Shown one piece after another: positions 9,555-17,948 of a stretch of 64,000 nt of DNA. The position numbers were made by a program, and so were the translations under genes. Origin of the DNA: Actinomycetota bacterium (GTDB lineage: Bacteria; Actinomycetota; Acidimicrobiia; Acidimicrobiales; Ilumatobacteraceae); contig CANGIP010000004.1 in NCBI GenBank assembly GCA_947454105.1, forward strand, positions 1 through 64,000, read 5' to 3'. The notes beneath the pieces were generated by a model, which worked only from the letters and a program-made list of their open reading frames with translations, was not told the DNA's origin and did not search any database. Every line of letters starts with the position of its first letter. Positions within the stretch are counted from its first letter, which is position 1.

Positions 9555-9881
9555 GTGTTCAATCTGTCGGGTAGCGAGATCGTCGTCATCTTGTTATTGG
9601 CCCTGATCGTCCTTGGTCCTGAAAAGCTTCCCGAAGCGATTCGTAAGTTTGGTCGGGTGTACAGCGAGATCCGAAAGATCAGCAACGGATTTCAGAGTGA
9701 GTTCAAAAACGCTTTTGACGAGCCGATGAGAGAACTTCGCGAGACTGCACAGTTGACACGTGATGCAGTGTTGAAACCTCTGCAAGATGAGCCGGAATCC
9801 AAAAAGCCGGAAACCGAAAAGCCTGAGATAAGTAACCCAGAAAGTTCTCCATCGTCGGAGACTGAAGGTGACGTCTCATGA
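9555..9881 (+). CDS. tatB: Sec-independent translocase TatB (TatA/B family)
   Basis: A 108-residue membrane component of the twin-arginine system that exports folded proteins. A short N-terminal helix (about 6-21) contains E8 and ends in LGPEKLPE, the hinge, followed by a long amphipathic helix and an acidic, proline-rich tail (EPESKKPETEKPEISNPES). E8 and the adjacent tatC favour TatB over TatA; no second TatA-like gene is in the window. The start is GTG, leaderless type. It overlaps tatC by ATGA. Confidence 0.9.
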   Translation: MFNLSGSEIVVILLLALIVLGPEKLPEAIRKFGRVYSEIRKISNGFQSEFKNAFDEPMRELRETAQLTRDAVLKPLQDEPESKKPETEKPEISNPESSPSSETEGDVS

Positions 9882-10672
9882 AATTACCTTTCGGATCAAA
9901 GAACAAGGAAAAGAAAGATGCATCCACTGAAGATGCCATGACCTTGACCGAACACTTGGCCGAATTGCGCTCGCGAATTATTCGGGCAGTTTTGGCCGTT
10001 GCCATTGGCATGATGGGCGTGCTCGCGTTCTATGAACCAGTACTGAGATTCTTACGCCAACCATATGACAATGTCTGTCAACGACGCCCCGATCTTGTTT
10101 CAAACTGTGACTTCTATTCACTCGGTCCGCTTGAAGGATTTAACGCCCGCTTAAAGATTTCTCTGTACGGTGGATTGATCTTGGCTTTGCCAGTGGTTCT
10201 GTGGCAGATTTGGCGATTTGTCGTTCCGGCGCTGCACGCGAAAGAAAAGCGCTACGCAATTCCGTTTGTCTTTTCGTCGGTCGTGCTCTTTTTGCTCGGT
10301 GGGTTCTTTGCTTACTTCACGCTCGATAAGGGGCTTGAGTGGTTGATTTCATGGTCAGGGAGCGATGTCCAACAAGCGTTCCAAATTTCTAAATATGTGA
10401 GTTTCGTCGGTCTCATGGTGGCGGCTTTTGGGATCGGTTTTGAATTCCCCGTGTTGTTGGTGTTCTTGCAACTTGTCGGTGTTTTGAAACCACGACAGTT
10501 GATTGAAGGATGGCGAGTCGCCATCGTGGTAATCGTGGTGATCGCTGCGGTGATTACGCCGTCGGGCGATCCGATCACCTTGATACTTCTATCCGTTCCG
10601 CTCATCGTGTTCTATTTCATATCCATCTTGATTGGTCACCTCGGTACGCGAAATCGTCCCGTTGACGCTTAA
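9878..10672 (+). CDS. tatC: Sec-independent translocase TatC
   Basis: A 264-residue polytopic core of the Tat translocase that binds the twin-arginine signal. MTLTEHLAELRSRI (about 21-34) is the cytoplasmic signal-binding segment with its conserved glutamate. About six hydrophobic segments follow, including LYGGLILALPVVLWQIWRFVVPAL. The charged extension KNKEKKDASTED precedes the family core. It is translationally coupled to tatB. The helY helicase 33 nt downstream reproduces the tatC-helY adjacency known from mycobacteria. Confidence 0.96.
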   Translation: MKLPFGSKNKEKKDASTEDAMTLTEHLAELRSRIIRAVLAVAIGMMGVLAFYEPVLRFLRQPYDNVCQRRPDLVSNCDFYSLGPLEGFNARLKISLYGGLILALPVVLWQIWRFVVPALHAKEKRYAIPFVFSSVVLFLLGGFFAYFTLDKGLEWLISWSGSDVQQAFQISKYVSFVGLMVAAFGIGFEFPVLLVFLQLVGVLKPRQLIEGWRVAIVVIVVIAAVITPSGDPITLILLSVPLIVFYFISILIGHLGTRNRPVDA

Positions 10673-10704
10673 GTCACTCATCAACGAGTTCCACGAGGCA
10701 GACT

Positions 10705-13305
10705 GTGACTGTGCGGACTGACCGGCCGGCGCTGATCGCCCACTACAACTTCCCGCTTGATCGTTTTCAGATTGAAGCGATGGATGTTCTTGACGCTGGC
10801 GAATCGGTTTTGGTCGCCGCCCCGACAGGCAGTGGTAAGACTGTTGTCGCTGAGTACGGAATTTCGTGTGCCTTGGCTGACGGGAAGCGGGCTTTCTACA
10901 CGGCTCCGATCAAGGCTTTATCGAATCAGAAATACAACGACCTTGTTGAGTTGTACGGTCGAGATAAAATCGGACTTCTGACTGGCGACAACGCGGTGAA
11001 CGGAGAAGCGCCAATCGTGGTCATGACCACAGAAGTGTTGCGCAACATGATTTATGCGCGGTCACGAGCATTAGACGATCTGGCCGTGGTCGTGCTCGAT
11101 GAGGTGCACTTCATTCAAGATACTTTTCGCGGTCCAGTGTGGGAAGAAGTGATTATCCATCTTCCACGCACGGTCAAGTTGGTGTGTTTGTCAGCCACGG
11201 TGAGCAACGCCAATGAGGTTGCCGATTGGATCAGTACAGTTCGTGGTCCGACGAGGTTTGTCGTCGAAGAAAAGCGTCCCGTTGAACTCGAGAATCTCTA
11301 CATGGTCGGCGACAAAACTGCCCAACGTGAGCATCTCTTTGCGACTTTGGTTTCTGGTCGGCCAAATCCTGAAGCAGCACGTCTTGAAGATCAGACTCGA
11401 AAAGTGAGTGGTCGGGGACAGGTCAAAGGCCGACCTCGGAGGGCGTTATATACCCCTAGTCGTCTTGAAGTTGTTGATCGCCTCAATGAGGAAGGTCTAC
11501 TTCCCGCAATCTTCTTTATCTTCAGTCGAAACGGTTGTAACGAAGCGGCACAATCGTGTTTGAAACAAGGTTTACGTTTGACATCGCCTGATGAACGTCG
11601 ACGCATACAAGAAATTATCTCGAGCCGATTGGGTGATATTGACGACGATGATCTTGATGTCTTGGGCTATCCGCAATTCGTTGCTCAATTAGAGGCGGGC
11701 ATTGCGGCTCACCACGCTGGAATGGTTCCGCCTTTTAAAGAAACAGTTGAAGCTTGTTTCGTTGAGGGTCTCGTCAAAATTGTTTTTGCTACAGAAACTT
11801 TGGCCGTTGGGATCAACATGCCGGCCCGTTCAGTCGTGATTGAAAAATTGTCAAAGTTCACGGGTGAACATCATGAGTTTTTGACTGCTGGTGAATTCAC
11901 ACAATTGACTGGGCGGGCGGGTCGACGAGGATTAGATGACAAAGGTCATGCGGTCGTTTTATGGAATCCGTTTGTGACGTTTGAGCAAGTTGCAGGGTTG
12001 GCGAGTTCACGTACATTTCGTTTGACCTCATCATTTCGGCCGACGTACAACATGGCAGTGAATCTGGTGCGCTCGTACTCAAGCGAAGAAGCTCGGCACT
12101 TGCTGAATCTTTCATTCGCTCAATATCAAGCCGATCGTGATGTCGTCAAGATTGAGACTCGACTTGACCGTCGCTTAGAGCAACTATCTGAACTTCGTCT
12201 TGCCGCTGAAAGTCCGTTCGGAGATATCCACGACTATCGCGCAAGGCTTGAGGGGACTCTTGGAATCCGCAGCGAAAGCTCCATTGAATTTGCGATGGCC
12301 CGGTTGCGTCCAGGTTCGGTGATTTATGTCGATAAGGGTAAAACCCCAGGACGTGCCGTTGTCTTGTCGACGGCAAATCGTTCAGGCGGAGTGAAGCTCA
12401 CGGTATTGACGGCCAAGCGGGCGACTCTCAATCTTTCGTCGCGCGACTTTCATGAACCTCCGCGAGCATTAGGCCAGATTGAGCTTCCTGAACCATACGC
12501 TCCGACCCAACCTGACTTTCAAAAGGTTGTCATCACTCGATTGCATCAAGCGCGAGAAGTCGCCAGTGAATGGAGCTCGCCCGAGCCTGGCCGACAGGCA
12601 GTGCATCCGGTGGAAGATGACCCTGATTTGCGGGACCGTCTCAAGGCAGCGGCTCAAGCCGACCGGGTATCGCGCGATGTGGACCAACTGCGAGAACAAG
12701 TGCGCGGCAAAGGAAACTCTGTTGCCCGTAAATTTGAACGAGTGTTGCGCATCCTTCAGGAATGGGACTATGTGGCGGGTTGGTCGTTGACTGAAAAAGG
12801 TGAAGTGCTGGCGCGTACATTCCATGAAAGTGACCTTTTGATTGCGGACTGTATCGATCGCGGTTATCTCGATGACTTAGATCCCGCATCGCTCGCAGCG
12901 TTGGCTTCAGTATTTGTGTATGAACATCGTTCGAGTGAAGCACCTCCTGCTCCTTGGTTCCCGTCGGCAGAGGTTCGTAAAAAGTGGCGTCGCATCGAGT
13001 CGGTCAGTCGAGAACTGCAAGCCACTGAAGAAGCGGCTTCACTCAATCAACATCGGGCACCCGACCCGACGTATATAGCAATCGCTTACGCGTGGGCGGC
13101 TGGTGAAGGTTTTGCCGAAGTCGTCGAAGCTGAAGAATTATCTGGCGGAGATTTTGTGCGCACGATGAAGCAACTCATCGACCTCTTGCGGCAGATCGGC
13201 ACGATGGCGCCGATTCCGCAAACGCGTCGCAATGCTGAGGCCGCGGCTGACTTGTTGATGCGTGGAGTCGTGGCAGCATCGTCCTCAGTACCTGGCGAAA
13301 TATAA
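10705..13305 (+). CDS. helY: Ski2-like DEVH-box RNA helicase
   Basis: An 866-residue superfamily-2 helicase of the HelY/Ski2 type, presumed to unwind structured RNA. Walker A is APTGSGKT (39-46), motif II DEVH (132-135), motif III SAT, and motif VI QLTGRAGRRGLD. An Mtr4/Ski2-like region follows, ending in the DSHCT-type C-terminal domain (roughly 660-866) with the helical stretch VARKFERVLRILQEWDYV. The GTG start follows GAGGCAGACT. It forms a run with tatBC and the next gene 12 nt downstream. Confidence 0.93.
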   Translation: MTVRTDRPALIAHYNFPLDRFQIEAMDVLDAGESVLVAAPTGSGKTVVAEYGISCALADGKRAFYTAPIKALSNQKYNDLVELYGRDKIGLLTGDNAVNGEAPIVVMTTEVLRNMIYARSRALDDLAVVVLDEVHFIQDTFRGPVWEEVIIHLPRTVKLVCLSATVSNANEVADWISTVRGPTRFVVEEKRPVELENLYMVGDKTAQREHLFATLVSGRPNPEAARLEDQTRKVSGRGQVKGRPRRALYTPSRLEVVDRLNEEGLLPAIFFIFSRNGCNEAAQSCLKQGLRLTSPDERRRIQEIISSRLGDIDDDDLDVLGYPQFVAQLEAGIAAHHAGMVPPFKETVEACFVEGLVKIVFATETLAVGINMPARSVVIEKLSKFTGEHHEFLTAGEFTQLTGRAGRRGLDDKGHAVVLWNPFVTFEQVAGLASSRTFRLTSSFRPTYNMAVNLVRSYSSEEARHLLNLSFAQYQADRDVVKIETRLDRRLEQLSELRLAAESPFGDIHDYRARLEGTLGIRSESSIEFAMARLRPGSVIYVDKGKTPGRAVVLSTANRSGGVKLTVLTAKRATLNLSSRDFHEPPRALGQIELPEPYAPTQPDFQKVVITRLHQAREVASEWSSPEPGRQAVHPVEDDPDLRDRLKAAAQADRVSRDVDQLREQVRGKGNSVARKFERVLRILQEWDYVAGWSLTEKGEVLARTFHESDLLIADCIDRGYLDDLDPASLAALASVFVYEHRSSEAPPAPWFPSAEVRKKWRRIESVSRELQATEEAASLNQHRAPDPTYIAIAYAWAAGEGFAEVVEAEELSGGDFVRTMKQLIDLLRQIGTMAPIPQTRRNAEAAADLLMRGVVAASSSVPGEI

Positions 13306-13317
13306 CGGTGAAATCTG

Positions 13318-13950
13318 ATGGTGATTAAACACAGTCAAGATTGGGGACGAGAAAGTATTGCCCCAAGCGATCTTGTATTTGCTCTCACTGATAGCGGGCT
13401 GGCTGCTTGCATTGGTGAAGGGCACCAAAACGTTGTTGTCACAGGTGGTGATATGTGGCGCACGATCGGTGCTGAGGGTCGAGTCGTGGTGCCAGATGAA
13501 ACCGCGATTTGTTTACCGATTGATGTCATGAAAGTTGAAATTCAACTTGAAGATGAGTCGATATTGTCGAAAATTGCGGTATCGCATGTTGTCTTAAGGC
13601 GCGCGAACATCAGGGGAGGCTGGTTGCGCGGTCCGGTGATCGTCGTGGCGAACGCTCAATTTCTGGGTGAATGGGACGTTGCCCCGCGGGGTCATCCCAA
13701 TGATGGTCGGGTTGAAATCACTCAAGTTGATCGAGCAATGGGTGTGCGTCAAAGGATGACGGCACGATCGCGGTTGCGTACTGGAACTCATCTTCCTCAC
13801 CCGTCAATTCAGACACAGTCGGTGAAGAATTTTGTGTGGGAATCCGCTGATCAAGCCTCAACGATTTTGTGGACAGACCATCAATGTATTGGTCAGGTCA
13901 AACGCCTGAGTATTGAAGTTTGTAACGACCAAGCATTTTTGTGGATGTAA
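13318..13950 (+). CDS. Degenerate lipid-kinase-like protein (DAGK/YegS C-terminal fold)
   Basis: A 210-residue protein. Its second half, GPVIVVANAQFLGEWDVAPRG...NDGRVEITQV (about 105-137), resembles the C-terminal subdomain of YegS/diacylglycerol kinases, where VxN..xxGG...aP.A...DG.l.V is conserved. In the first half VVVTGGDMWRTIG (about 39-51) stands where kinases have the nucleotide-binding GGDGT, so the catalytic motif appears lost. The usual length for active kinases is about 300 residues. It lies 12 nt after helY and 9 nt before the M20 gene. Family assignment is by eye; it may be a binding protein rather than an enzyme. Confidence 0.6.
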   Translation: MVIKHSQDWGRESIAPSDLVFALTDSGLAACIGEGHQNVVVTGGDMWRTIGAEGRVVVPDETAICLPIDVMKVEIQLEDESILSKIAVSHVVLRRANIRGGWLRGPVIVVANAQFLGEWDVAPRGHPNDGRVEITQVDRAMGVRQRMTARSRLRTGTHLPHPSIQTQSVKNFVWESADQASTILWTDHQCIGQVKRLSIEVCNDQAFLWM

Positions 13951-13959
13951 GGTTTTCCT

Positions 13960-15192
13960 ATGAATGCAGCGAACCAGACGATCATTGATGCAGTTGACAA
14001 TCTCGCTGATCGATTGATCGCAGTCAGCCGCGACATTCATGCTCATCCTGAATTGAATTACGCCGAGCATTATGCCCACGATCTTTTGACTGGTGTGCTC
14101 GCTGAATTCGGCCTTGATGTCACCCCGCATGCGTATGGAGTCGACACGGCTTTTGAAGCAGTTGTTGGCGACCCCAACGCTCCTGAAGTTTTGGTCTTAT
14201 TGGAATACGACGCCTTGCCTGGCATCGGGCACGGTTGTGGTCACAATGTCATCGCTGCTGCTGGACTTGGCGCAGGTCTCGTGGCCGCCTCGATGGCGCG
14301 CGATCTTGGCGGTCGAGTCCGCATTCTTGGTACTCCTGCCGAAGAAGGTGGTGGAGGAAAAATTGCGATGGCCCGCAATGGCGCCTTTGCAGCTGGTGTC
14401 GCTGCAATGATGATTCACCCTGCAGATGCTGATCTCATCAAAATGGATTCCATCGCGATTCATACAATGGATGTCACCTATGAGGGCAAAGCCGCTCACG
14501 CTGCTGCTGCACCTTGGGAAGGACGAAACGCACTTGATGCAGCTGTTCTTGGTTACATGAATGTCGCGGCTTTGCGCCAACACATTCGCCCAACCGAGCG
14601 CGTTCATGGCATTATCACCGAAGGCGGCGAGAAGCCCAATATTGTTCCGCGTCGCGCTGCGGCCACTTGGTACGTGCGCTCAAACACGATTTCTACTTTG
14701 CAGCCTTTGAAACAAAGAGTCCTGAATTGCCTCGAGGGAGCGACGAGTGCTTGCGGATGTTCGATGTCTGCAACATGGGACGATCACACCTACGCCGATG
14801 TTCGCGACAACATGGCGGTCGTCAATTCTTTTGTTGACAACATGGCTTCACTTGGTCGTGTGGTGCGGGACCCGCGAACTGAAGGACGTGCAGTGATGGG
14901 TTCGACAGACATGGGCAATGTGTCGTATTTGCTGCCCTCAATTCACCCGATGGTCAAAGTCGCTCCCGATGGGGTCGCAATTCATACGGAAGATTTTGCC
15001 CATTACGCCGGATCAGAAACCGGAGATGAGGGAGTTCTCGTTGGAGCCAAGGCTATGGCAATGACGGTCGTCGATCTGTGGACAAATAGCGAATTGCGCT
15101 CGGCGGCTGCTACCGAATTCGCAACCGTTTCGTCCGACGTTGATGTTTTGGGATACTGGAAGTCAGACCATTCCACCATCGGCACTGTCTGA
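13960..15192 (+). CDS. M20-family metal-dependent amidohydrolase
   Basis: A 410-residue zinc hydrolase of the AbgB/ACY1L2-like branch of M20, which cleaves amide bonds of N-acyl amino acids or p-aminobenzoyl-glutamate-like compounds. IGHGCGHN (C93, H95) and TPAEEGGGGK (E128, E129) hold metal ligands and the catalytic glutamate. AMMIHPAD and the dimerisation stretch VTYEGKAAHAAAAPWEGRN follow. The use of a cysteine in HGCGHN is typical of this branch. AAGG lies about 8 nt before the ATG. It is probably the last gene of the helY run. The natural substrate cannot be told. Confidence 0.88.
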   Translation: MNAANQTIIDAVDNLADRLIAVSRDIHAHPELNYAEHYAHDLLTGVLAEFGLDVTPHAYGVDTAFEAVVGDPNAPEVLVLLEYDALPGIGHGCGHNVIAAAGLGAGLVAASMARDLGGRVRILGTPAEEGGGGKIAMARNGAFAAGVAAMMIHPADADLIKMDSIAIHTMDVTYEGKAAHAAAAPWEGRNALDAAVLGYMNVAALRQHIRPTERVHGIITEGGEKPNIVPRRAAATWYVRSNTISTLQPLKQRVLNCLEGATSACGCSMSATWDDHTYADVRDNMAVVNSFVDNMASLGRVVRDPRTEGRAVMGSTDMGNVSYLLPSIHPMVKVAPDGVAIHTEDFAHYAGSETGDEGVLVGAKAMAMTVVDLWTNSELRSAAATEFATVSSDVDVLGYWKSDHSTIGTV

Positions 15193-15211
15193 CCAACTAG
15201 CGTGAAAAGCC

Positions 15212-16813
15212 GTGACGGTCTACGCCCCAGAGGAGTTCACCGCCGAGGAGTCGGAAGTTTTACGACGCTATTTCACCAATTTGGACGGTCCAGTATTCGC
15301 CCTGGTGAACTTACCCGAGGTGGTTAAAGGTGCTTTATTTGCGCGGTACAGCCGTACCCATAAAAGTCTTCGTCGACTCTTTTTGGACGAGTTTGTTGGC
15401 GAATTAGATATTGCAGGTGATCAAGGTGTTGATGCAACGATCGGCCTTGAGCGTGCTGAAGAGTTGTACGAGAAAGTTTTCTTTGAATACGGGGACGACT
15501 CGGTTGCTCAACTCGGCGGCGTGCACTTGGCGTGCGAACAAGCATCCAATGTTCTGACCAAGATTCTTGAATGGGGCCGACTCGCGAGTTATCTCGAACA
15601 AAGCACGCGCTATATCGCCTATGACGCGCGACTTGCTGGGCGGTATCGGTTCTACCGTGATCCCGACGTCTTGAACTCGCGTTTCGGAACGCGTTATGTA
15701 GGAGATATGGATCGCATGTTCGATTCGTACTCGCAATTGATTGAAAAAGTGACCGAACATGTTCGGTCAAGTATTAGACGTGATCCTGCCGACAGCGATT
15801 TCGTCTTCCGTATGGCAACTCGCGCGAAAGCCTTAGATGCTGTTCGTGGAGTTTTGCCGGCGGCGTCGTTGTCAAATGTCGGTATCTACGGCAGCGGTCA
15901 ATCGTATGAAGCGATGTTGATTCGTATGCGTGCGCATCCGTTACCGGAGGCCCGTCATTACGCCGATTTGATGTTGGAAGAACTACGCAAAGTGATTCCG
16001 AGCTTCTTGAAGCGCGTTGATCTTGCTGATCGTGGTGGCCGTTGGAGCGATTACTTAGCGGACACTCGTGAATCGACAAGCGAACTTGTTCAAGGTCTCT
16101 TCGCCGAGACTCCGGTTGATCACAGTCCTCCGGTCGTGTTGACAGACTTTGATCCAGAGGGTGAAGACAAATTGATCGGCGCGATTTGCTATTCGCACAC
16201 CAGCTTGCCGGAGACCCAAATCATGCAACGTGTGCAACGCATGAGCCACGCTGAAAAGGTCGCTATCTTGAAGGCGTATATTGGCGATCGCGAAAATCGT
16301 CGCCATCGTCCGGGTCGAGCATTCGAACGCACTGACTACCGCTTTGACGTTTTGTCGGATTATGGCGCTTTTCGAGATATGCAGCGACACCGCATTTTGA
16401 CCATTGAGTGGCAGCCGTTGACCCCCAATCACGGGTATACCCGTCCTGATCTCATTGATGAGGCCGGGCAGACCGTCGCCTTTGATGAGGTTATGAGCCG
16501 CTCGGCAGGCCTCTTTGACGCGATGAAGCCTGAATTCCCTCAGCAAGCCTCGTACGCCGTTTCAATGGCCTATCGGGTGCGCTATGTCATGCAGTTCAAC
16601 GCCCGAGAAGCCATGCACATGCTCGAATTGCGTTCGTCGCCACAAGGCCACCCGGCATATCGCCGAGTTGCCCTCGAGATGCACCGCTTAATTGGTGAAC
16701 AAGCGGGGCATAAAGCGATTGCCGAAGCGATGACGCACTTGACAGTTGAGGCCCCCGAACTCGAGCGTTTGGCAGCTGAACGTCGCGCTGAATCCCGTCG
16801 TGGGGGTCAATAA
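15212..16813 (+). CDS. Duplicated ThyX-like flavoprotein
   Basis: A 533-residue protein made of two Thy1/ThyX-like halves, about twice the size of normal flavin-dependent thymidylate synthase. The N-terminal half has WGRLASYLEQSTRY (121-134), which matches the S-x-x-E-x-S-x-R-Y end of the ThyX motif but has WGR instead of RHR. The C-terminal half has the RHR (392-394, in MQRHRILTIEW) and later RYVMQFNAREAMHMLELRSSPQGH, a ThyX-type dUMP/flavin region. The two halves thus split the canonical motif. It may be the organism's thymidylate synthase or a related methyl-transfer enzyme. The start is GTG at 15212. Confidence 0.75.
   Translation: MTVYAPEEFTAEESEVLRRYFTNLDGPVFALVNLPEVVKGALFARYSRTHKSLRRLFLDEFVGELDIAGDQGVDATIGLERAEELYEKVFFEYGDDSVAQLGGVHLACEQASNVLTKILEWGRLASYLEQSTRYIAYDARLAGRYRFYRDPDVLNSRFGTRYVGDMDRMFDSYSQLIEKVTEHVRSSIRRDPADSDFVFRMATRAKALDAVRGVLPAASLSNVGIYGSGQSYEAMLIRMRAHPLPEARHYADLMLEELRKVIPSFLKRVDLADRGGRWSDYLADTRESTSELVQGLFAETPVDHSPPVVLTDFDPEGEDKLIGAICYSHTSLPETQIMQRVQRMSHAEKVAILKAYIGDRENRRHRPGRAFERTDYRFDVLSDYGAFRDMQRHRILTIEWQPLTPNHGYTRPDLIDEAGQTVAFDEVMSRSAGLFDAMKPEFPQQASYAVSMAYRVRYVMQFNAREAMHMLELRSSPQGHPAYRRVALEMHRLIGEQAGHKAIAEAMTHLTVEAPELERLAAERRAESRRGGQ
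15750..15769. repeat. 20-bp perfect palindrome inside the ThyX-like gene
   Basis: TGACCGAACA followed by its exact reverse complement. It resembles an actinobacterial SOS box, but the GAAC/GTTC halves are 2 nt rather than 4 nt apart, and it lies deep in coding sequence. It may be chance. Confidence 0.4.
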
Positions 16814-16942
16814 GTACATCGTTATGGATCCTCGTGACCAGTGTCACCTGAGTATCCAACAGTTGGTGCCCAAAGCGTGTCTATTATCCGCGCTCACACC
16901 TTTGTTTTTGGTGGGCAAACTTCAGGAGTAACAGGAAATCTC

Positions 16943-17455
16943 ATGGCAAAAGATGACGACAATTTGGACCCAGAACTTGATGAGGAGTTCCTTGAGGAAG
17001 AGGAAGCCATTGACGAGGCTGACCCCGATGAGTTACTTGATGACGACGAACTTGAAGACGAGGAAGATCTTGGTGTCGAGGACCTAGACACGGTTTTGGC
17101 TGGTGAGGATCCCGAGGCCGAGATTGTTCCCTTGGTGGCCAAAAAGAAGACGAAGAAGTCGAAAAAAGACGTCGCTGAGGATGAAGATGACGACGATGAC
17201 GATGAGCTCATCGGAGAAGACGACATCGAAGAAGACCTCGGCGTCATCTTGGCAGCACGCGTCAAGGGTCGCAGTGAAGATGATGAAGAAGATCCTGAAG
17301 AGGAAGAAGAAGACATTCAGTTGTCAAACGATCCCGAAAGTGGGATTCAACCCAAGCGTCCCGATGAGCGCATGTGCACGCAATGTTTCTTGCTCGTCCG
17401 CAAAGGTGCACCAATGTGCCCGGTCGGCGATGACACTTGCCCGCTTTTTGCCTAA
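16943..17455 (+). CDS. Highly acidic protein with C-terminal zinc ribbon
   Basis: 170 residues from the ATG at 16943, which is preceded by AGGAAA; the frame is open 34 codons further upstream but without a plausible start. The first 130 residues are dominated by Asp and Glu, with a short basic patch KKKTKKSKK near the middle. The C-terminus is CTQC...CPVGDDTC, a four-cysteine zinc-ribbon-like knuckle with FLLVRKG between. This layout resembles small actinobacterial acidic zinc-ribbon proteins of the DUF4193 type, but I cannot assign it firmly. Function is unknown; acidic tails with Zn knuckles suggest nucleic-acid or RNA-polymerase contact (inference). GNAT follows 6 nt later. Confidence 0.8.
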   Translation: MAKDDDNLDPELDEEFLEEEEAIDEADPDELLDDDELEDEEDLGVEDLDTVLAGEDPEAEIVPLVAKKKTKKSKKDVAEDEDDDDDDELIGEDDIEEDLGVILAARVKGRSEDDEEDPEEEEEDIQLSNDPESGIQPKRPDERMCTQCFLLVRKGAPMCPVGDDTCPLFA

Positions 17456-17461
17456 TCGCTG

Positions 17462-17923
17462 ATGAGCATTGAGCCAGTTATCCGTCATGCGACGCATAGC
17501 GATCTGGCAGTGATAGTTGAATTAGATGCCACGGCTCGTGAAGTCGTGGCATCTCAACGTGGTGGACGCAGTTGGTTGTTTGAACATGCACCTGCAAAAT
17601 TTCTTCAGGTAGATGAATTGATTGATCACAGTTGGGTTGGCACCATTGACGATCATGTTGTCGGTTTTCTTCGTTGCACGATTGAGGATGTGCCGCAACA
17701 CGGAATGGTGTGTTCCGTCGAACGAGTATTCGTTGACGAACACGCCCGCGAACTTGGATTCGGTGATGCCTTGCTACAACAGGCCATTGAGTACGCCACA
17801 AACTTGGGATGTGTTGCGATCGAAGGAAATGCGCTGCCTGGTGATCGCGAAACGAAAAACCTATACGAACGTGCCGGAATCGTCGCCCGAAAAATTATTG
17901 TGTCGCGACCGTTGAATCAGTAA
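17462..17923 (+). CDS. GNAT-family N-acetyltransferase
   Basis: A 153-residue acetyl-CoA-dependent acetyltransferase. IRHATHSDLAVIVELD is the typical beta1-alpha1 opening. CSVERVFVDEHARELGFGDALLQQAIEYA is motif A with the acetyl-CoA-binding loop, in which R-E-L-G-F-G replaces the usual R/Q-x-x-G-x-G/A. ETKNLYERAGI is the C-terminal motif B. It lies 6 nt downstream of the acidic zinc-ribbon gene, so the two are probably co-transcribed. The substrate is unknown. Confidence 0.85.
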   Translation: MSIEPVIRHATHSDLAVIVELDATAREVVASQRGGRSWLFEHAPAKFLQVDELIDHSWVGTIDDHVVGFLRCTIEDVPQHGMVCSVERVFVDEHARELGFGDALLQQAIEYATNLGCVAIEGNALPGDRETKNLYERAGIVARKIIVSRPLNQ

Positions 17924-17948
17924 CGAGTCAATCAGTAACAGAAGCGGT

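Noticed and set aside
15750-15769. SOS box in the ThyX-like gene
   Set aside because: The half-sites are 2 nt rather than 4 nt apart and the site is deep in a coding region.
16894-17316. Long minus-strand open frame rich in serine
   Set aside because: It is the antisense of the GAC/GAA-rich acidic gene on the plus strand; the serine runs are a codon-complement effect.
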